64,000 bases of DNA from Dolichospermum sp. LEGE 00240 (GCF_015207875.1 NZ_JADEVZ010000011.1:33448-97447), one strand, 5' to 3'. Positions 15,991-27,100 are shown, counted from the stretch's first letter. Program-made: numbers and translations. The notes: generated from the letters alone by a model not told the origin.

Positions 15991-17646
15991 ATGAGCAAAT
16001 CCATGTTCAGCACGAATTTGGCAATGCCTTCGGCGAGTATAGCGATCGCCCGCCTAGCAAATACTAGCACAGATCACTTCGCTATTTGGGTAGTCAAAGC
16101 ACCATATCCCAGTGGCTATGTTCTCCGTGATTGTGTTTTCTCCCCTGAACTTAATCAAGTTTGGCAAGAATGGCAACAAATGTTTGCTGGTCATAGTCCC
16201 CTGGATATTTCTTCCCATTCAATTTCTTCATCAGTTAATACCCTGGGATTAAGTGTAATTCCACCCGCTGAAGGTCAAAGGACAAGCCCCTATAGTAGTC
16301 GTCTGATGCAATCATTAGGCATCAATCTCTGGGGATGGATATTTGATGGGGCGATTCTGAATAGCTGGGAACGGAGTCGGGGTATGGCTATGGGTCAAAA
16401 GACTCAATTACGCTTTCGGTTAGAAATTCGTGATCCTGATCTGATTGCCCTCCCCTGGGAAATTATGCAGCGGGAAGTGGGACAATCCGCCATATCTCTG
16501 TCCCAAGATGTGTTATTTAGTCGTACCATTAGCGCAGTTGAACCATTGCCAGAATTGCGGACTGACCGGGCGGTAAATATTCTGCTGGTGTTAGGACATA
16601 ATCATAAATTACAACTAGATCAGGAAGCGTCTTTACTGAAAAAGACATTGTTAGAAGAACATCCTGGGGGCAAAACTGCCGCTGGATACGCACCTTGTAC
16701 AGTAAAAACCCTGATCCAACCGACAAAGGCAGAGTTAATTCAGGAGTTAGAAACTAAAGCTTATAATGTGTTTTTTTATGCTGGTCATGGATTACCAGAT
16801 CCAGATGGAGGCTCATTATTTTTAGGAAATGAACTCAAAATTAATGGCATAGAATTAGCTCAGGTTTTAACGCGAACAGGTATAAAATTAGGAGTTTTTA
16901 ACGCCTGTTGGGGAGCGCGACCAGCAGCAGTTAATCACCAAGCAATCCCGGCTAGTAGTTTGGCTGAGGTGTTAATTGGTCATGGTGTGCCGGCGGTATT
17001 GGGGATGCGTGATGAAATTGCTGATGTAGAAAGTCATAGTTTTATTCAAACTTTTGCTTCCAGTTTGCGATCGCGTAAATTAATTGATGAAGCAGTGGCA
17101 ACCGCTAGACAAGAACTATTGACACTGTATAAATTTAATCAACCAGCTTGGACATTACCAGTTCTCTACCTCCATCCTGATTTTGATGGAGAACTGATTA
17201 AAGATGTCGATGAAGGAGTCACAGAACTACCAAATACGGCGATTTCTGACCTATTTACCCCCATGAATACAGCTTATTTGCGATCGCTCACACCAGGAGG
17301 CAAAATTTGGTTATTACGTTCTGGAGTTACCCGCATCGGTCGCACAAAAGAGAATGATATTATCATCCCCGAAATTTATATTTCCAGACACCACGCAGAA
17401 ATTTTATGTCGGAAGACTCTCAAAGAAAATACATCCATGACCACTTATTACCTACAGGATTTGTCTACCTATGGGACAACCTGGTATTTAAGCCCTAATG
17501 GTTGGCAACAAATCCTCCGCGAAGAAGTACCTTTAACATCGGGAATGCAGTTAATGTTTGGGAGTTCTAAAGGTGAAATTTGGGAATTTATTCGGGAGGA
17601 TTCCATCAGTAGGGGCGCAGGCCCTGCGCCCAAAAGTCAGGAGTAA
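15991..17646 (+). CDS. CHAT-domain (caspase-like) protein with C-terminal FHA domain
   Basis: This protein of up to 551 residues combines a CHAT peptidase-like domain (about 140-400) and an FHA phosphothreonine-binding domain (about 437-535). The CHAT catalytic pair is present: H266 in FFYAGHG and C306 in VFNACWGARP. The FHA core has the usual TRIGRTKENDIIIP and YISRHHAEI. A cleavage activity controlled by phosphorylation is plausible but unproven. The ATG at 15991 lies at the edge of the heptamer array; ATG codons at 16003 and 16024 are alternatives. The last residues (RGAGPAPKSQE) are encoded by a GGGGCGCAGGCCCTGCGCCC palindrome, probably an acquired tail. Confidence 0.88.
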   Translation: MSKSMFSTNLAMPSASIAIARLANTSTDHFAIWVVKAPYPSGYVLRDCVFSPELNQVWQEWQQMFAGHSPLDISSHSISSSVNTLGLSVIPPAEGQRTSPYSSRLMQSLGINLWGWIFDGAILNSWERSRGMAMGQKTQLRFRLEIRDPDLIALPWEIMQREVGQSAISLSQDVLFSRTISAVEPLPELRTDRAVNILLVLGHNHKLQLDQEASLLKKTLLEEHPGGKTAAGYAPCTVKTLIQPTKAELIQELETKAYNVFFYAGHGLPDPDGGSLFLGNELKINGIELAQVLTRTGIKLGVFNACWGARPAAVNHQAIPASSLAEVLIGHGVPAVLGMRDEIADVESHSFIQTFASSLRSRKLIDEAVATARQELLTLYKFNQPAWTLPVLYLHPDFDGELIKDVDEGVTELPNTAISDLFTPMNTAYLRSLTPGGKIWLLRSGVTRIGRTKENDIIIPEIYISRHHAEILCRKTLKENTSMTTYYLQDLSTYGTTWYLSPNGWQQILREEVPLTSGMQLMFGSSKGEIWEFIREDSISRGAGPAPKSQE

Positions 17647-17831
17647 AAACCAGTTGATAATTAACAATGAGATCCAGTATCTAAATTCAAACCCAGACAG
17701 CAACCCAGTTTTGTTCCTCCTTCCTTCTTCCTCCTGACTCCTGACTCCTTGACTCCTGCTGTATTTTGCGGAAATTCAATTGTTGAGTTTGTAGCTGTCA
17801 ATAGCACCTATAAATTAATAGTGAGAAAAAA

Positions 17832-18461
17832 ATGAAACCCCACACTAATGATTTAAATATTTTAAATATTGCCCCATCAAATGTAGATTTAGAATTTATA
17901 GAAGCACTGTTAGAACCTGAAGATACTGCTTATCCCTGGAATTTGGCTGATGAATCTTCAGAAGCTTATTTTCATAACCTAGAACTACAGTTTGGGTTGC
18001 AAGATTTTTTAGATGCAGAACTAAGTACAAGTGCCGATAATTTTTATCAAAATTTAGATACAATTTGGGATCAAGTTGCTGTTCTTAAAAATAACAGTAG
18101 TAAAAATATCGTTAATTATCTTCAGGAAGTTTTGCAGAACGCTTTTTCAGTTATTCCTGGTGGTTTACTCACTGCGATAGCTCAAAAAACTACTGAAGTT
18201 TCTATGCTTGAACAATCAGCTAGTGAGAAATTAGTGGCATGTGTAAAAGCTTTACTACCCAGTTGGGAAGTAGATGATCTGTTGGTTTTAGCTCGTCCTT
18301 TTGCTTACGCAATGCGAAGTAGTGAACCACATACATTGACATCACTAATTAGAGATTTTGAAGAGCGGGATTGGGCAAATTTATCAGAAATAGAACAAGC
18401 AAAAATTACCTTAGCGATCGCTGATTATGCCCTCCAACATCTCTCAAAATCTGATTCTTAA
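17832..18461 (+). CDS. Hypothetical protein, 209 residues, in the PP2C/CHAT group
   Basis: I do not recognise the family. The protein is acidic, mostly helical and soluble. An N-terminal segment of about 30 residues (LEFIEALLEPEDTAYPWNLA) may be a linear motif or short domain. A central part with small hydrophobic residues (AFSVIPGGLLTAIAQKT) and a helical C-terminal half (VACVKALLPSWEVDDLLVLA, then LSEIEQAKITLAIADYALQH) follow. It lies 185 bases after the CHAT-FHA gene on the same strand, separated by GACTCCT heptamers, and may be an adaptor or substrate of that system; this is inference from position. Confidence 0.65.
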   Translation: MKPHTNDLNILNIAPSNVDLEFIEALLEPEDTAYPWNLADESSEAYFHNLELQFGLQDFLDAELSTSADNFYQNLDTIWDQVAVLKNNSSKNIVNYLQEVLQNAFSVIPGGLLTAIAQKTTEVSMLEQSASEKLVACVKALLPSWEVDDLLVLARPFAYAMRSSEPHTLTSLIRDFEERDWANLSEIEQAKITLAIADYALQHLSKSDS

Positions 18462-18483
18462 CCCTAATTTTTACCTCTTGCCT

Positions 18484-18530
18484 GTTCCCTATTCCCTATT
18501 CCCTATTCCCTGTCACCTGTCACCTACTAT
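18484..18530. repeat. Short heptamer array (CCCTATT, then CCTGTCA)
   Basis: Three CCCTATT units are followed by two CCTGTCA units between convergent genes. The same two motifs in the same order make up the longer array at 24003-24120. Confidence 0.8.
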
Positions 18531-18533
18531 ATC

Positions 18534-19883
18534 CTATTTTGGATCAAGAAACCGGGTAGCAAAGTTTTCTGATCTTGTGGGTGACAATACCCGTGCTTTG
18601 AGAATTGCCGCCATCAAAAAGGCATAAGATAAAACACCAACTACGACCAAAAACAAAGCATTAATAGAACCCGTCGCATTCCATAAAGCGTGGAGTGCAG
18701 AAGCGCTCAAATAACCCACCGTGAGGATTTGCTTGCCTTTGAGGGGTTTTAACACAGCCAAACCAACAAAATAACCTAAATAGCCACTGTAAGCCATGTG
18801 TCCGGCCACAGAACCTAAAATCCGGGGAATAAGTAGCTGTAAACCGACTGATTGACCAGAATTTTGGGAAATTAAGGGTACATATTGACCAAGAGTTTCT
18901 AGTAAAGTAAACCCCACAGCGGAAGCTGTACCCAAGAGAATACCATCTAGCGGTTCCCAAACTCCAATCCGTTCTCGCCAGGGCGATCGCAAGGACTTAC
19001 CAATCCAATATGCTCCTAATACTGGTAGTATTTTCAGTAGTTCCTCCATTAACCCTGCACCGAAAAACATCCGCACTAATAATTCGGTGAAGGTAATCCC
19101 ATCTGGAGATGTCGCATCCAAAGTCCCAGGTAAGATATCTCGGAAAACTGTGATAAATAAATCTAAGAGAGGACTCAGTAAAATTAACATTGTACTCAGT
19201 GCCGCAGCCATGAGTACCCACCAAGGCTTGGATTTACCACACAATTGATAAACAAAATAGTAAGCGGCAAAAGCGATGTAAGATCCCACAATTACTTGAT
19301 TGGCTTGGGGATGACCTACGGTAGCAAACATTAATACCACGAAAACTACTGTTAAAATTCCTGGAATCAGGTAGGCTTTGCGAGTGAGATCCTTACCAGT
19401 AGAGATAATAGGAAATAATTGTGTGAAGCTTACAGAATCTTGCTTTGATGGCAGATGTTGGTGATTGACAGATGATAACACTGTCGCTTTACTCACATTG
19501 ATCATCGTTTTTTGAGCAACAACTTCGTACTCAAAAATAAATTGTGGTCCATCAGCACCCAGGGAAATGCGATCGCCTAAATGTAATTCTTGACATCCTT
19601 TCAATCGTTCTCCATTTAAAAAAGTGCCATTGGCACTATTTAAATCACAAATTACCCAGCTATAACCGCTATCGGTCGCTAAAGAAAGGGGACGAACTAC
19701 CGCATGACGACGAGATACCATCCGGTATATTACGGCATCCAAGACAATTTGGCAGATGGGGTCACGTCCAATTACCATTTCTTTACCAGGAAGCAACAAG
19801 TAGCGAGATGCTGACTCGAAAACTTCAACCTTAGTGGACACCAACCGCAGAAATGCATTCTGTCTTGCGTTTTTGCCTGTCAT
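18534..19883 (-). CDS. FHA domain fused to PrsW-type intramembrane metalloprotease
   Basis: In this 449-residue protein, residues about 25-120 form an FHA domain (MVIGRDPICQIVL, MVSRRHAVV, NSANGTFLNGERL). The rest has about eight membrane helices with the PrsW protease signature: E280-E281 in MEELLK, E329 in FTLLET, H362 in GHMAYSG and H398 in ALHALWN. Known PrsW-type proteases cut membrane-bound regulators such as anti-sigma factors. Joined to an FHA domain, this enzyme may be recruited by phosphothreonine on a partner. It is convergent with the PP2C/CHAT genes. FHA domains in both this protein and the CHAT protein point to a shared kinase. Confidence 0.9.
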   Translation of the reverse strand: MTGKNARQNAFLRLVSTKVEVFESASRYLLLPGKEMVIGRDPICQIVLDAVIYRMVSRRHAVVRPLSLATDSGYSWVICDLNSANGTFLNGERLKGCQELHLGDRISLGADGPQFIFEYEVVAQKTMINVSKATVLSSVNHQHLPSKQDSVSFTQLFPIISTGKDLTRKAYLIPGILTVVFVVLMFATVGHPQANQVIVGSYIAFAAYYFVYQLCGKSKPWWVLMAAALSTMLILLSPLLDLFITVFRDILPGTLDATSPDGITFTELLVRMFFGAGLMEELLKILPVLGAYWIGKSLRSPWRERIGVWEPLDGILLGTASAVGFTLLETLGQYVPLISQNSGQSVGLQLLIPRILGSVAGHMAYSGYLGYFVGLAVLKPLKGKQILTVGYLSASALHALWNATGSINALFLVVVGVLSYAFLMAAILKARVLSPTRSENFATRFLDPK

Positions 19884-20268
19884 CGAGTTAGTGAGTGTGT
19901 CTAAACAAATTCTCCGGCTTATGCCATTCGCTTAAAATTTTATAGTAGTAGACCTAATTTTAGCCATGTTCACGGCTGCACCACCACCAAATATACCATA
20001 GCTTCACTAGCTGTTATCCTTATTCAAAATACAAAATTGCAGAAAATTCTCCATACCATTAAGTTAGAGCCGTCAAATAGGAGTCCTATCCACTGTTGGG
20101 CGCTTGCGTCCTCAGCTTTGAAAATAATGTACTTACTCATCTTTGTTAGCCTCTTGATAATTAGGAACCTGAGTATCACCCTCAAAAACACAGTCGCATT
20201 TAAGACTTTAGATTTTGTCGTTTCTACTCTAGTTTTACTCCTGAACTCCTGACTCGGTGACTCCTGCC
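19884..20268. other. Intergenic region, no gene seen
   Basis: These 385 bases lie upstream of the FHA-PrsW gene and downstream of the pixL-like gene. They contain its promoter region and a few CTCCTGA heptamers near 20238-20265. A 71-codon plus-strand reading frame at 20037-20252 does not look like a protein. Confidence 0.6.
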
Positions 20269-23200
20269 CTATTTACCTGCTGCTATTAATCCCTGGTTTG
20301 TATCCTTGTTGTTTCTATTAGCTAAACTCTCAAGGGTAGAGAGAAATTCATGCTCCAAATAAGGCTTAGTTAAATAAGAATTTGCCCCCAATTCATAAGC
20401 TAACTGACGATGTTTCTCTGCACTACGAGAGGTGAGGACAATAACTGGTTTTCTAGCAAGATCTCGGTTTTGACGGATATGGCTTAATAATTCAAATCCG
20501 TTCATCCTTGGCATTTCTAAATCAGAGATAATTACTTCAATTTCTGGATGTAGATGTAGTTGTTCTAAAGCCTCTACGCCGTTTTGAGCTTGTAATACTT
20601 GATATCCTGCTTTTTGCAAAGTGAGACAGAGAGTTTGCCGCAGACTAATAGCATCATCTACGACTAAAATTACTTTTGGTGATTGGCTATTTCCTAATAC
20701 ATTAGTGGTTAACTGTTTGTGGATATGAGTGGCAACTGTCTCTAGTAAAGCTTGTTGATTTTTTGGGGAAAGTGCCATCGGTAGAGACATGACATCCAAT
20801 GTGGCTTGCATTTCTTTAGTATCAATAAGCAACGTACCATCAATAATTAAGATCAAGTTACCATTAGCCAAACTACTGCAACCATAAACATATTTTGGTG
20901 GAGTAATAGAATTTCCTAACGGTCTAATTACTAATTCTTGTTCTCCAATAATCTGATCAACTTCTATGCCTACCATACCATGATGGCGACGCAATAAAAT
21001 GATGGGATTTTTCACCATTCCTGCTTCTGAATTATCTGATAGACTTTGCAGATTATTTCTACTCAAAACTGCGCCATTATAGTACATTAACCCTGCTAGT
21101 TTTTGGATATTGACCATCAATTCATCTTCATCTGTCCGCCAATATAAAAACTGTTTGCCTTCAAATTCTTTGATTTCTTGAGCAGAGGGAATAACTATTT
21201 TTTCAATACTATCTTGTAGTAAAGCGTAAATAACACCACCTGCTTGAACTAACATGAGTTTATCTGTAGTCATAGAGAAAGGAATTTTAAGAATAAATGT
21301 TGTTCCCTGCTGAGGTGATGATTGCACAGAAATTGAGCCGTTAAGTAATTGTATTTGGGTACGAACAATATCTAAACCCATCCCGCGTCCAGAAATTTCA
21401 CTGACTTTCCCGGCTGTGGAAAATCCCGGAGCAAACATCATCTCTATTAATTCAGACTCGGTGAGGTGATGAACATAGTCTCCGTCATGATCATGGGGAA
21501 TTAGATTAAGTTCTATGGCTCTGCTACGAACTTTTTCTAAGTTTAATCCTTGTCCATCATCATGGATTTCAATAACAGTTTGACTACCTTGATTGTAGGC
21601 AAAAATCTCAATAGTACCATCTGCTGATTTACCTCTTTCTCGGCGAATTTCTGGAGATTCAACGCCATGATCAAAAGAGTTGCGTACCAGTTGTAAAAGG
21701 GGATCATAGAGTTTTTCGGCGATCGCTTTATCAACCAGCACATCTGTACCAGTCAGTTTTAATTGTACCTGTTTTCCATAAACATTAGCTAGATTCTGCA
21801 CCATTTGCGGAAAGCGACTCAGGATAGTTCCTAAAGGTAACATTCTCGCTTCTACCAAGTTATCTATAATATTTAAGGTTAAGGTTTGTTGTTTTTCCCC
21901 CATTTGAGCGGCTTGTTTCATCAGTAATTCTAGGGATTCAGAAGTTTCTTGGATTTGCAAAGTTTCTTCTATTGCTGAATGTAGTGTTAACTGAGACTCT
22001 GAATATACATCCATTTCTAAAGAATCAAAATTTACTGAACTCAAGGAATGGGTGTGATGAGATGAGACATTATTCCCTTGTAATGGTAAATCTCGTAATT
22101 GATATAAAGTCAACTGATGTTGGTTAAGTTGCTGACTTAATCTATCAATTAATTCTATGACTTGTTCATCATATAAAGTCCGTCTTTTTTGATATATGAG
22201 TAATTCACCTGTTAAATAATTAAGGCGTTGTAGTCCTTCCACATCTACCCGCACAAAGGAAGATTGACGAGAATTTCTATTAACCGCATCAGTCGTTTTT
22301 TCTTCTAATTGCTGACTAATTGCTGTATCATAGTCTGTAATTACCTCTTCACTAATTGCTGATGATGTTACACTTTCTAGATAAATATCATCTTGAAAAC
22401 CTTCTGTTGTTTCTATAATTGGTGTTGCAAATAAGTTATGATCAGGAGCTAAAATAGGCTCTCCTCCCCATATTGATTCCAGAAGATTATTATTTTCTTC
22501 GAGTAATGAGGAAGGAACTATTTCTTTGATCACTAGCAAATTTTGTAATTTAGGATGATCAAGCCAGTTTTTTTCTGCTTCTGTGACTGGTGGATAATTT
22601 TTATATTCTCTGCCTAATTCACGGATTTGCTGTCTTAATTTCTTGATAATGGGGATAGCACTGTTATTTCGCTCAACAGTATATTGGAATTTAGCAATGG
22701 CTAAAAGAATAATTAAAATTACACCACGACGATGAAGACATAGAGATTTGCTATCTCCTAATTTTTCGATGCAGTAAAAAAATTGTTCTAGCCAATGTTC
22801 TAAATAATTGACGGGATATTTTTGAGTAGATGAAGGAATTAATAAAGATAGATTTAATTCTGATTCTGGTATTTCTCTGTAGTGATTAAACCAGCCAAAA
22901 ATATAGCGAATGGTTTTCAAATAAACTTTGGCATGAACTGGTTTTAAAGGTTGATTATTTCCATTGCTAAGAGTAATTAAAAATTGATAAAATTCTGTTG
23001 TCGTATTAAAGAATGTATCAGCGAAAGATTGGTGTATAGATGCCAGAGATGACTCCGATTTTGGGACTGTTGTTAAAGAACTGGTTGTGATGACAGGAAA
23101 CAAATCATCACTTGTAGTATTTACTAGTGCTTGCAATTCTAAAGATGGTGAACCCCCAGAAGTGCGATCGCCCCCTAAAACAGCTATTTGTGCTGCTTTT

Positions 23201-23901
23201 AAATCAGTGAAAGCGGTTTTAGCAATTTCTCGTACCTTTTGAGGATTTGCATCTAAAGCCGCCATAATTGTGCGTGCCAATTTTTCCAATCCTGATAGAT
23301 TTAAAGATTCTGCCAAGCCAATAAATACTTCGCTTTGAGAGTGGAGTAATTCACAAAATTCAGTATTATCTGGCGGATTAGTAAGAGCCTGATTCAGAAT
23401 ATCTAGGCGTTGTTTTACTCCTATTTCAAAAATAGATTTAACAATATCAAATCCTAACTCTTCCGATGTCGGAATATGGGGTTCTGCGCCAAAAGCATCA
23501 CCTAACTTTTCCTGGATTTGGACAAATACTGTAGTAGCGCGGTTCAAAAGTTCATCAGCATTGATGTTGCTGTTAGTAACTTCTGCTGTCACTGCTAATT
23601 GTAGACATTCATACCCTTCAACAAGTAAGGTTTGTAATTCACTATCAATGACAACATTAGGATTATATAAAGCCTTAAATATATCTTCTAAAGAATGGGC
23701 AATTGTCATGATGGTATCGAGTCCAACATTTGCTGCCCCACCCTTAATTGTATGGGTTGCCCGCATTAAATTATGTATTTTAGCTGTACCAGAACTTTCA
23801 ACTAAAGTATATAAATCTTGTTCAATAGTTTGTAATAATTCCGGTGCTTCGCCCAGAAAACAGGCATAGCCTTGTTCACGAATTGCTGCATCTGTAATCA
23901 T
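20269..23901 (-). CDS. CheA-like hybrid histidine kinase (PixL-type)
   Basis: This 1210-residue kinase is the phosphotransfer hub of the phototaxis operon. An N-terminal Hpt domain carries the phosphorylated H50 (MRATHTIKGGAANVG). A long linker leads to the dimerisation/HATPase part (N box LVRNSFDHGVESPEIRRERG; IEIHDDGQGLN; ISGRGMGLDIV; GTTFILKIP). A CheW-like domain follows and a C-terminal receiver domain with D1127 (VIISDLEMPRMNG). It should phosphorylate the CheY-type regulators encoded upstream and its own receiver. The order matches the pixL position of the Synechocystis tax1 operon. The 220 bases separating it from the receptor gene contain a heptamer array. Confidence 0.93.
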   Translation of the reverse strand: MITDAAIREQGYACFLGEAPELLQTIEQDLYTLVESSGTAKIHNLMRATHTIKGGAANVGLDTIMTIAHSLEDIFKALYNPNVVIDSELQTLLVEGYECLQLAVTAEVTNSNINADELLNRATTVFVQIQEKLGDAFGAEPHIPTSEELGFDIVKSIFEIGVKQRLDILNQALTNPPDNTEFCELLHSQSEVFIGLAESLNLSGLEKLARTIMAALDANPQKVREIAKTAFTDLKAAQIAVLGGDRTSGGSPSLELQALVNTTSDDLFPVITTSSLTTVPKSESSLASIHQSFADTFFNTTTEFYQFLITLSNGNNQPLKPVHAKVYLKTIRYIFGWFNHYREIPESELNLSLLIPSSTQKYPVNYLEHWLEQFFYCIEKLGDSKSLCLHRRGVILIILLAIAKFQYTVERNNSAIPIIKKLRQQIRELGREYKNYPPVTEAEKNWLDHPKLQNLLVIKEIVPSSLLEENNNLLESIWGGEPILAPDHNLFATPIIETTEGFQDDIYLESVTSSAISEEVITDYDTAISQQLEEKTTDAVNRNSRQSSFVRVDVEGLQRLNYLTGELLIYQKRRTLYDEQVIELIDRLSQQLNQHQLTLYQLRDLPLQGNNVSSHHTHSLSSVNFDSLEMDVYSESQLTLHSAIEETLQIQETSESLELLMKQAAQMGEKQQTLTLNIIDNLVEARMLPLGTILSRFPQMVQNLANVYGKQVQLKLTGTDVLVDKAIAEKLYDPLLQLVRNSFDHGVESPEIRRERGKSADGTIEIFAYNQGSQTVIEIHDDGQGLNLEKVRSRAIELNLIPHDHDGDYVHHLTESELIEMMFAPGFSTAGKVSEISGRGMGLDIVRTQIQLLNGSISVQSSPQQGTTFILKIPFSMTTDKLMLVQAGGVIYALLQDSIEKIVIPSAQEIKEFEGKQFLYWRTDEDELMVNIQKLAGLMYYNGAVLSRNNLQSLSDNSEAGMVKNPIILLRRHHGMVGIEVDQIIGEQELVIRPLGNSITPPKYVYGCSSLANGNLILIIDGTLLIDTKEMQATLDVMSLPMALSPKNQQALLETVATHIHKQLTTNVLGNSQSPKVILVVDDAISLRQTLCLTLQKAGYQVLQAQNGVEALEQLHLHPEIEVIISDLEMPRMNGFELLSHIRQNRDLARKPVIVLTSRSAEKHRQLAYELGANSYLTKPYLEHEFLSTLESLANRNNKDTNQGLIAAGK

Positions 23902-24002
23902 AATTTTTGATTTTAGATTTTAGTAATCATTTTAAATCAGGAGTTCAGGAGTTCAGGAGGAAGGAAGAAGAAGGAAGAAGAAGGAAGAAGAATATAATTT
24001 TC

Positions 24003-24120
24003 TCCCCTATTCCCTATTCCCTATTCCCTATTCCCTATTCCCTGTCACCTGTCACCTGTCACCTGTCACCTGTCACCTGTCACCTGTCACCTGTCACCTG
24101 TCACCTGTCACCTGTCACCT
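24003..24120 (-). repeat. Heptamer array inside the phototaxis operon (CCCTATT and CCTGTCA)
   Basis: About five CCCTATT units lead into about twelve CCTGTCA units, ending two bases before the receptor stop codon. CCTGTCA is the reverse complement of the TGACAGG motif at 15779-15949, so the two arrays are inverted relative to each other. AGGAAGAAG purine repeats precede it at about 23955-23990. Confidence 0.95.
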
Positions 24121-24122
24121 AC

Positions 24123-27100
24123 TTACTTAACCTTAAACTTACTAGCAGTTGCTAATAAATCTTGCGCCATTCCGGTTAAGCTTTGGAAGACATTGGCAAT
24201 TTCTTGGGATTCTCCAAAGGTTTTGTTAGCGATTTCTGCCACATCATTCATAGATTTAGTAACTGTACCAGATTGCTGCATTTGGATTTGGGTGGCTTCG
24301 GTAATGCGTTCAATTAGTTGACTAATTTCCGCAGTGGCAGACACAATGGCATTAAGATTTTGGCGAGTTTCATTAACTAAGTTTGTTCCTTCGACAACTT
24401 GCTGAATCCCGGTTTCCATTGCTACAGCAACTTCCCCAGTTTCCGCTTGAATCTCCTGAACTAATTTTTCAATTTCGATAGTTGCGGCTGCTGACTGACG
24501 GGATAAAGAACGGACTTCATCAGCTACCACTGCAAAACCTTTACCGTATTCACCGGCTCTAGTGGCTTCAATCGCTGCATTGAGGGCGAGAACGTTGGTT
24601 TGAGTCGCAAAGCTACTAATCAAATTTACCACTTTGGAGATTTTTTGCGATGATTCACTCAGACGTTTAATTTTTTTGCTGGTTTGAGCTACGGTTTCTC
24701 GAATGGCTTGAATAGCATTAACAGTTTCATTCATGGCGGTATCGCCAGAATCTACCGTTTTGTTGGCTTCTTGAACAGCTATTTGCACTAATTGGGCGTT
24801 GTTAACTACCGCTTGGCTAGAGTTTAGCATCTGTTGTAAATCACCTAAAGCCTTAGTGATTTCCCCAGATTGTTGTTCAGCGAGGTGAGTCAATCCTACC
24901 AGGGAGTTACTACTATTACTGGAGGTTTGGGCTACCTGTTGAGAAGCTGTTTGTACCTGAATAACGATCTGCTGTAGTGCTTGTACAGTCCCGTTATAAG
25001 CATCCGCAATTGTTCCTATTTCATCTTCGGTAATGGGGGCGCGAACTGTCAAATCTCCTTTGAGGGCAGGTTTAAGGGCAATTAGCAGTTGAATGGAACG
25101 CTGTTGGAGTAGTTCTTTGGCTGCTTTTTCTCTGTTGGCTGCTTCTGAGAGTTTGGCTGATTGGTTTTGTAGTTGTTGTAAGAATTCTGTTTGTTGTAAG
25201 GCTAATCCTAATTGATCACCAATCCGCGCTAATAGGTTGGTTTCGGATTCTTGCCAATGACGGGTACGGTCGTTTTGATAAACTGCCAATAATCCCCAGA
25301 GTTTTTCGCCAAATAGGATGGGGACGATCGCATAGGCTTTGGCTTCAAATCCTTCGAGGATTTCAATGTAGCAAGTATCAAAGCTGGCTTGATAAATGTC
25401 GCTGACTATTAATTTGTTACCTTTTTTATAATCACCACCGTTCATGGCTTGCAAACAAGGGTCATCAAAGGCGGTTTTTAGTTCGGATGTAACTAGTTTG
25501 ATCCAACCTGGGGCTACTGATTCGGCGACAAAATGACCACCCCAGTCCGAGGTGAATTTATAGACTGCGGCGCGATCGCATTTCAATAGTTGGCGAATAT
25601 CATGGGTAGTAGATTTGAGAATTTCTTCAATTCCTGATGTTAAAGATTGACGAATTTGGTTAACAATCTTGGAGAAGGTTTTTTCCTGTTCAACTATTTG
25701 AGCGATTTTTGCAGATTGTTGTCGTAATCTATCTAAATAATCAACTTGGGATTTAGCCAAGCTAAATTGCAATCCTATTTGAGTTAAAAAGTTGGCTTCT
25801 GAAGGTTGCCATGTACGGGGTGCAGAATTTTGATAGGCTGCCAATAAGCCCCATAATTTTTCTTCAAAAAAGATGGGTACGATCATATAGGCTTTCACTT
25901 CAATCTGCTCTAAAATTTCTAGGTGACATTGAGCATGACCAGCTTGATAGATATCATTAACAACGAAGGTTTCTCCTTTAGCATATCTACCACCTTGAGT
26001 TTCTTGGAGGTGGGTATCTTCCCAAACCATTTGGAAGTCACGTGTCACTGTTTTTGTCCAACCATTACCCACTGATTCGGCGATAAATTTACCACCCCAA
26101 TCAGGGTTAAATTGGTAGACTCCAACGCGATCGCATTGCAAAGCTTGACGAACTTCCTGGGTAGTTGTTTTGAATATTTCTTCTACATCTAAGGATTGAC
26201 GAATGCGATTCACAATCCTATTAATAGCCTTTTCCTGTTCAGCCCGTTGCGCTAGTTCTTCGGATTTAGATTCTACTGTTTGTAGATAATCTATCTGGGT
26301 TTTAGCCAGACTAAATTGCAAACTTACCTGAGATAAAAAGCTAATTTCTGAAGATTGCCATTCACGAGGTGCAGAATTTTGATAAGCCGCCAACAAACCC
26401 CATAATTGATCACCAAAGAAAATTGGGACATTGATATAAGCTTTGGCTTCAAACTGCTCCAATAATTCTAAATAGCAAGGAGTAATATTGGCTTGATAGA
26501 TATCATTTACCGCTATGGTCTCCCCTTTGGCAAACCGCGCTCCTTTGGTTTCTTGAAGGTAAGTATCTTCGATAATATCTTTAATGTCTGTATTTACTAA
26601 TTTCCCCCAACTATTGCTTACTGATTCTGTAACAAACTTACCGCTAAAATCTGGATGAAATTGATAAACAGCCACCCGATCACATTGTAAAACTTGACGC
26701 AGTTCCTGGGTGGCAATTTTCAAGATTTCTCCCATGTTCAAAGACTGCTGGATTCGGTTAATAATCTTAGTTAAAGCCTTTTGTTGTTTGGTAATCTGAG
26801 TTAATTGTTCAGTTTGTCTTTGTACTTTTCCCAGATATTCTCCTTGGGAAACAGCTACACCAAATTGTGAACCAATCTGATTTAAAAAGCTGACTTCCCA
26901 ATCTTGCCATTCCCGCGCTCCAGTATTTTGATAAGCTGCTAATAAACCCCACAATTTTTCCCCGGAGAAGATGGGAGAAATGATATAAGCTTTGGCTTCA
27001 AGCTGTTCTAAAATATCAATGTGACATTGGGCTAAACCTATTTTATAGGTGTCATTAACGACAAAGGTTTCCCCCTGGGCATATCTACCACCTTTGGTTT

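Noticed and set aside
15758..16070. Three minus-strand frames rich in CHLSPVT repeats
   Set aside because: They are translations of the heptamer array in different frames, not genes.
20037..20252. 71-codon frame between two minus-strand genes
   Set aside because: No ribosome site, no family pattern, and composition like the surrounding intergenic DNA.
23907..24155. 82-codon frame over the array between the pixJ- and pixL-like genes
   Set aside because: It consists of purine repeats and CCTGTCA heptamers and overlaps the receptor end.
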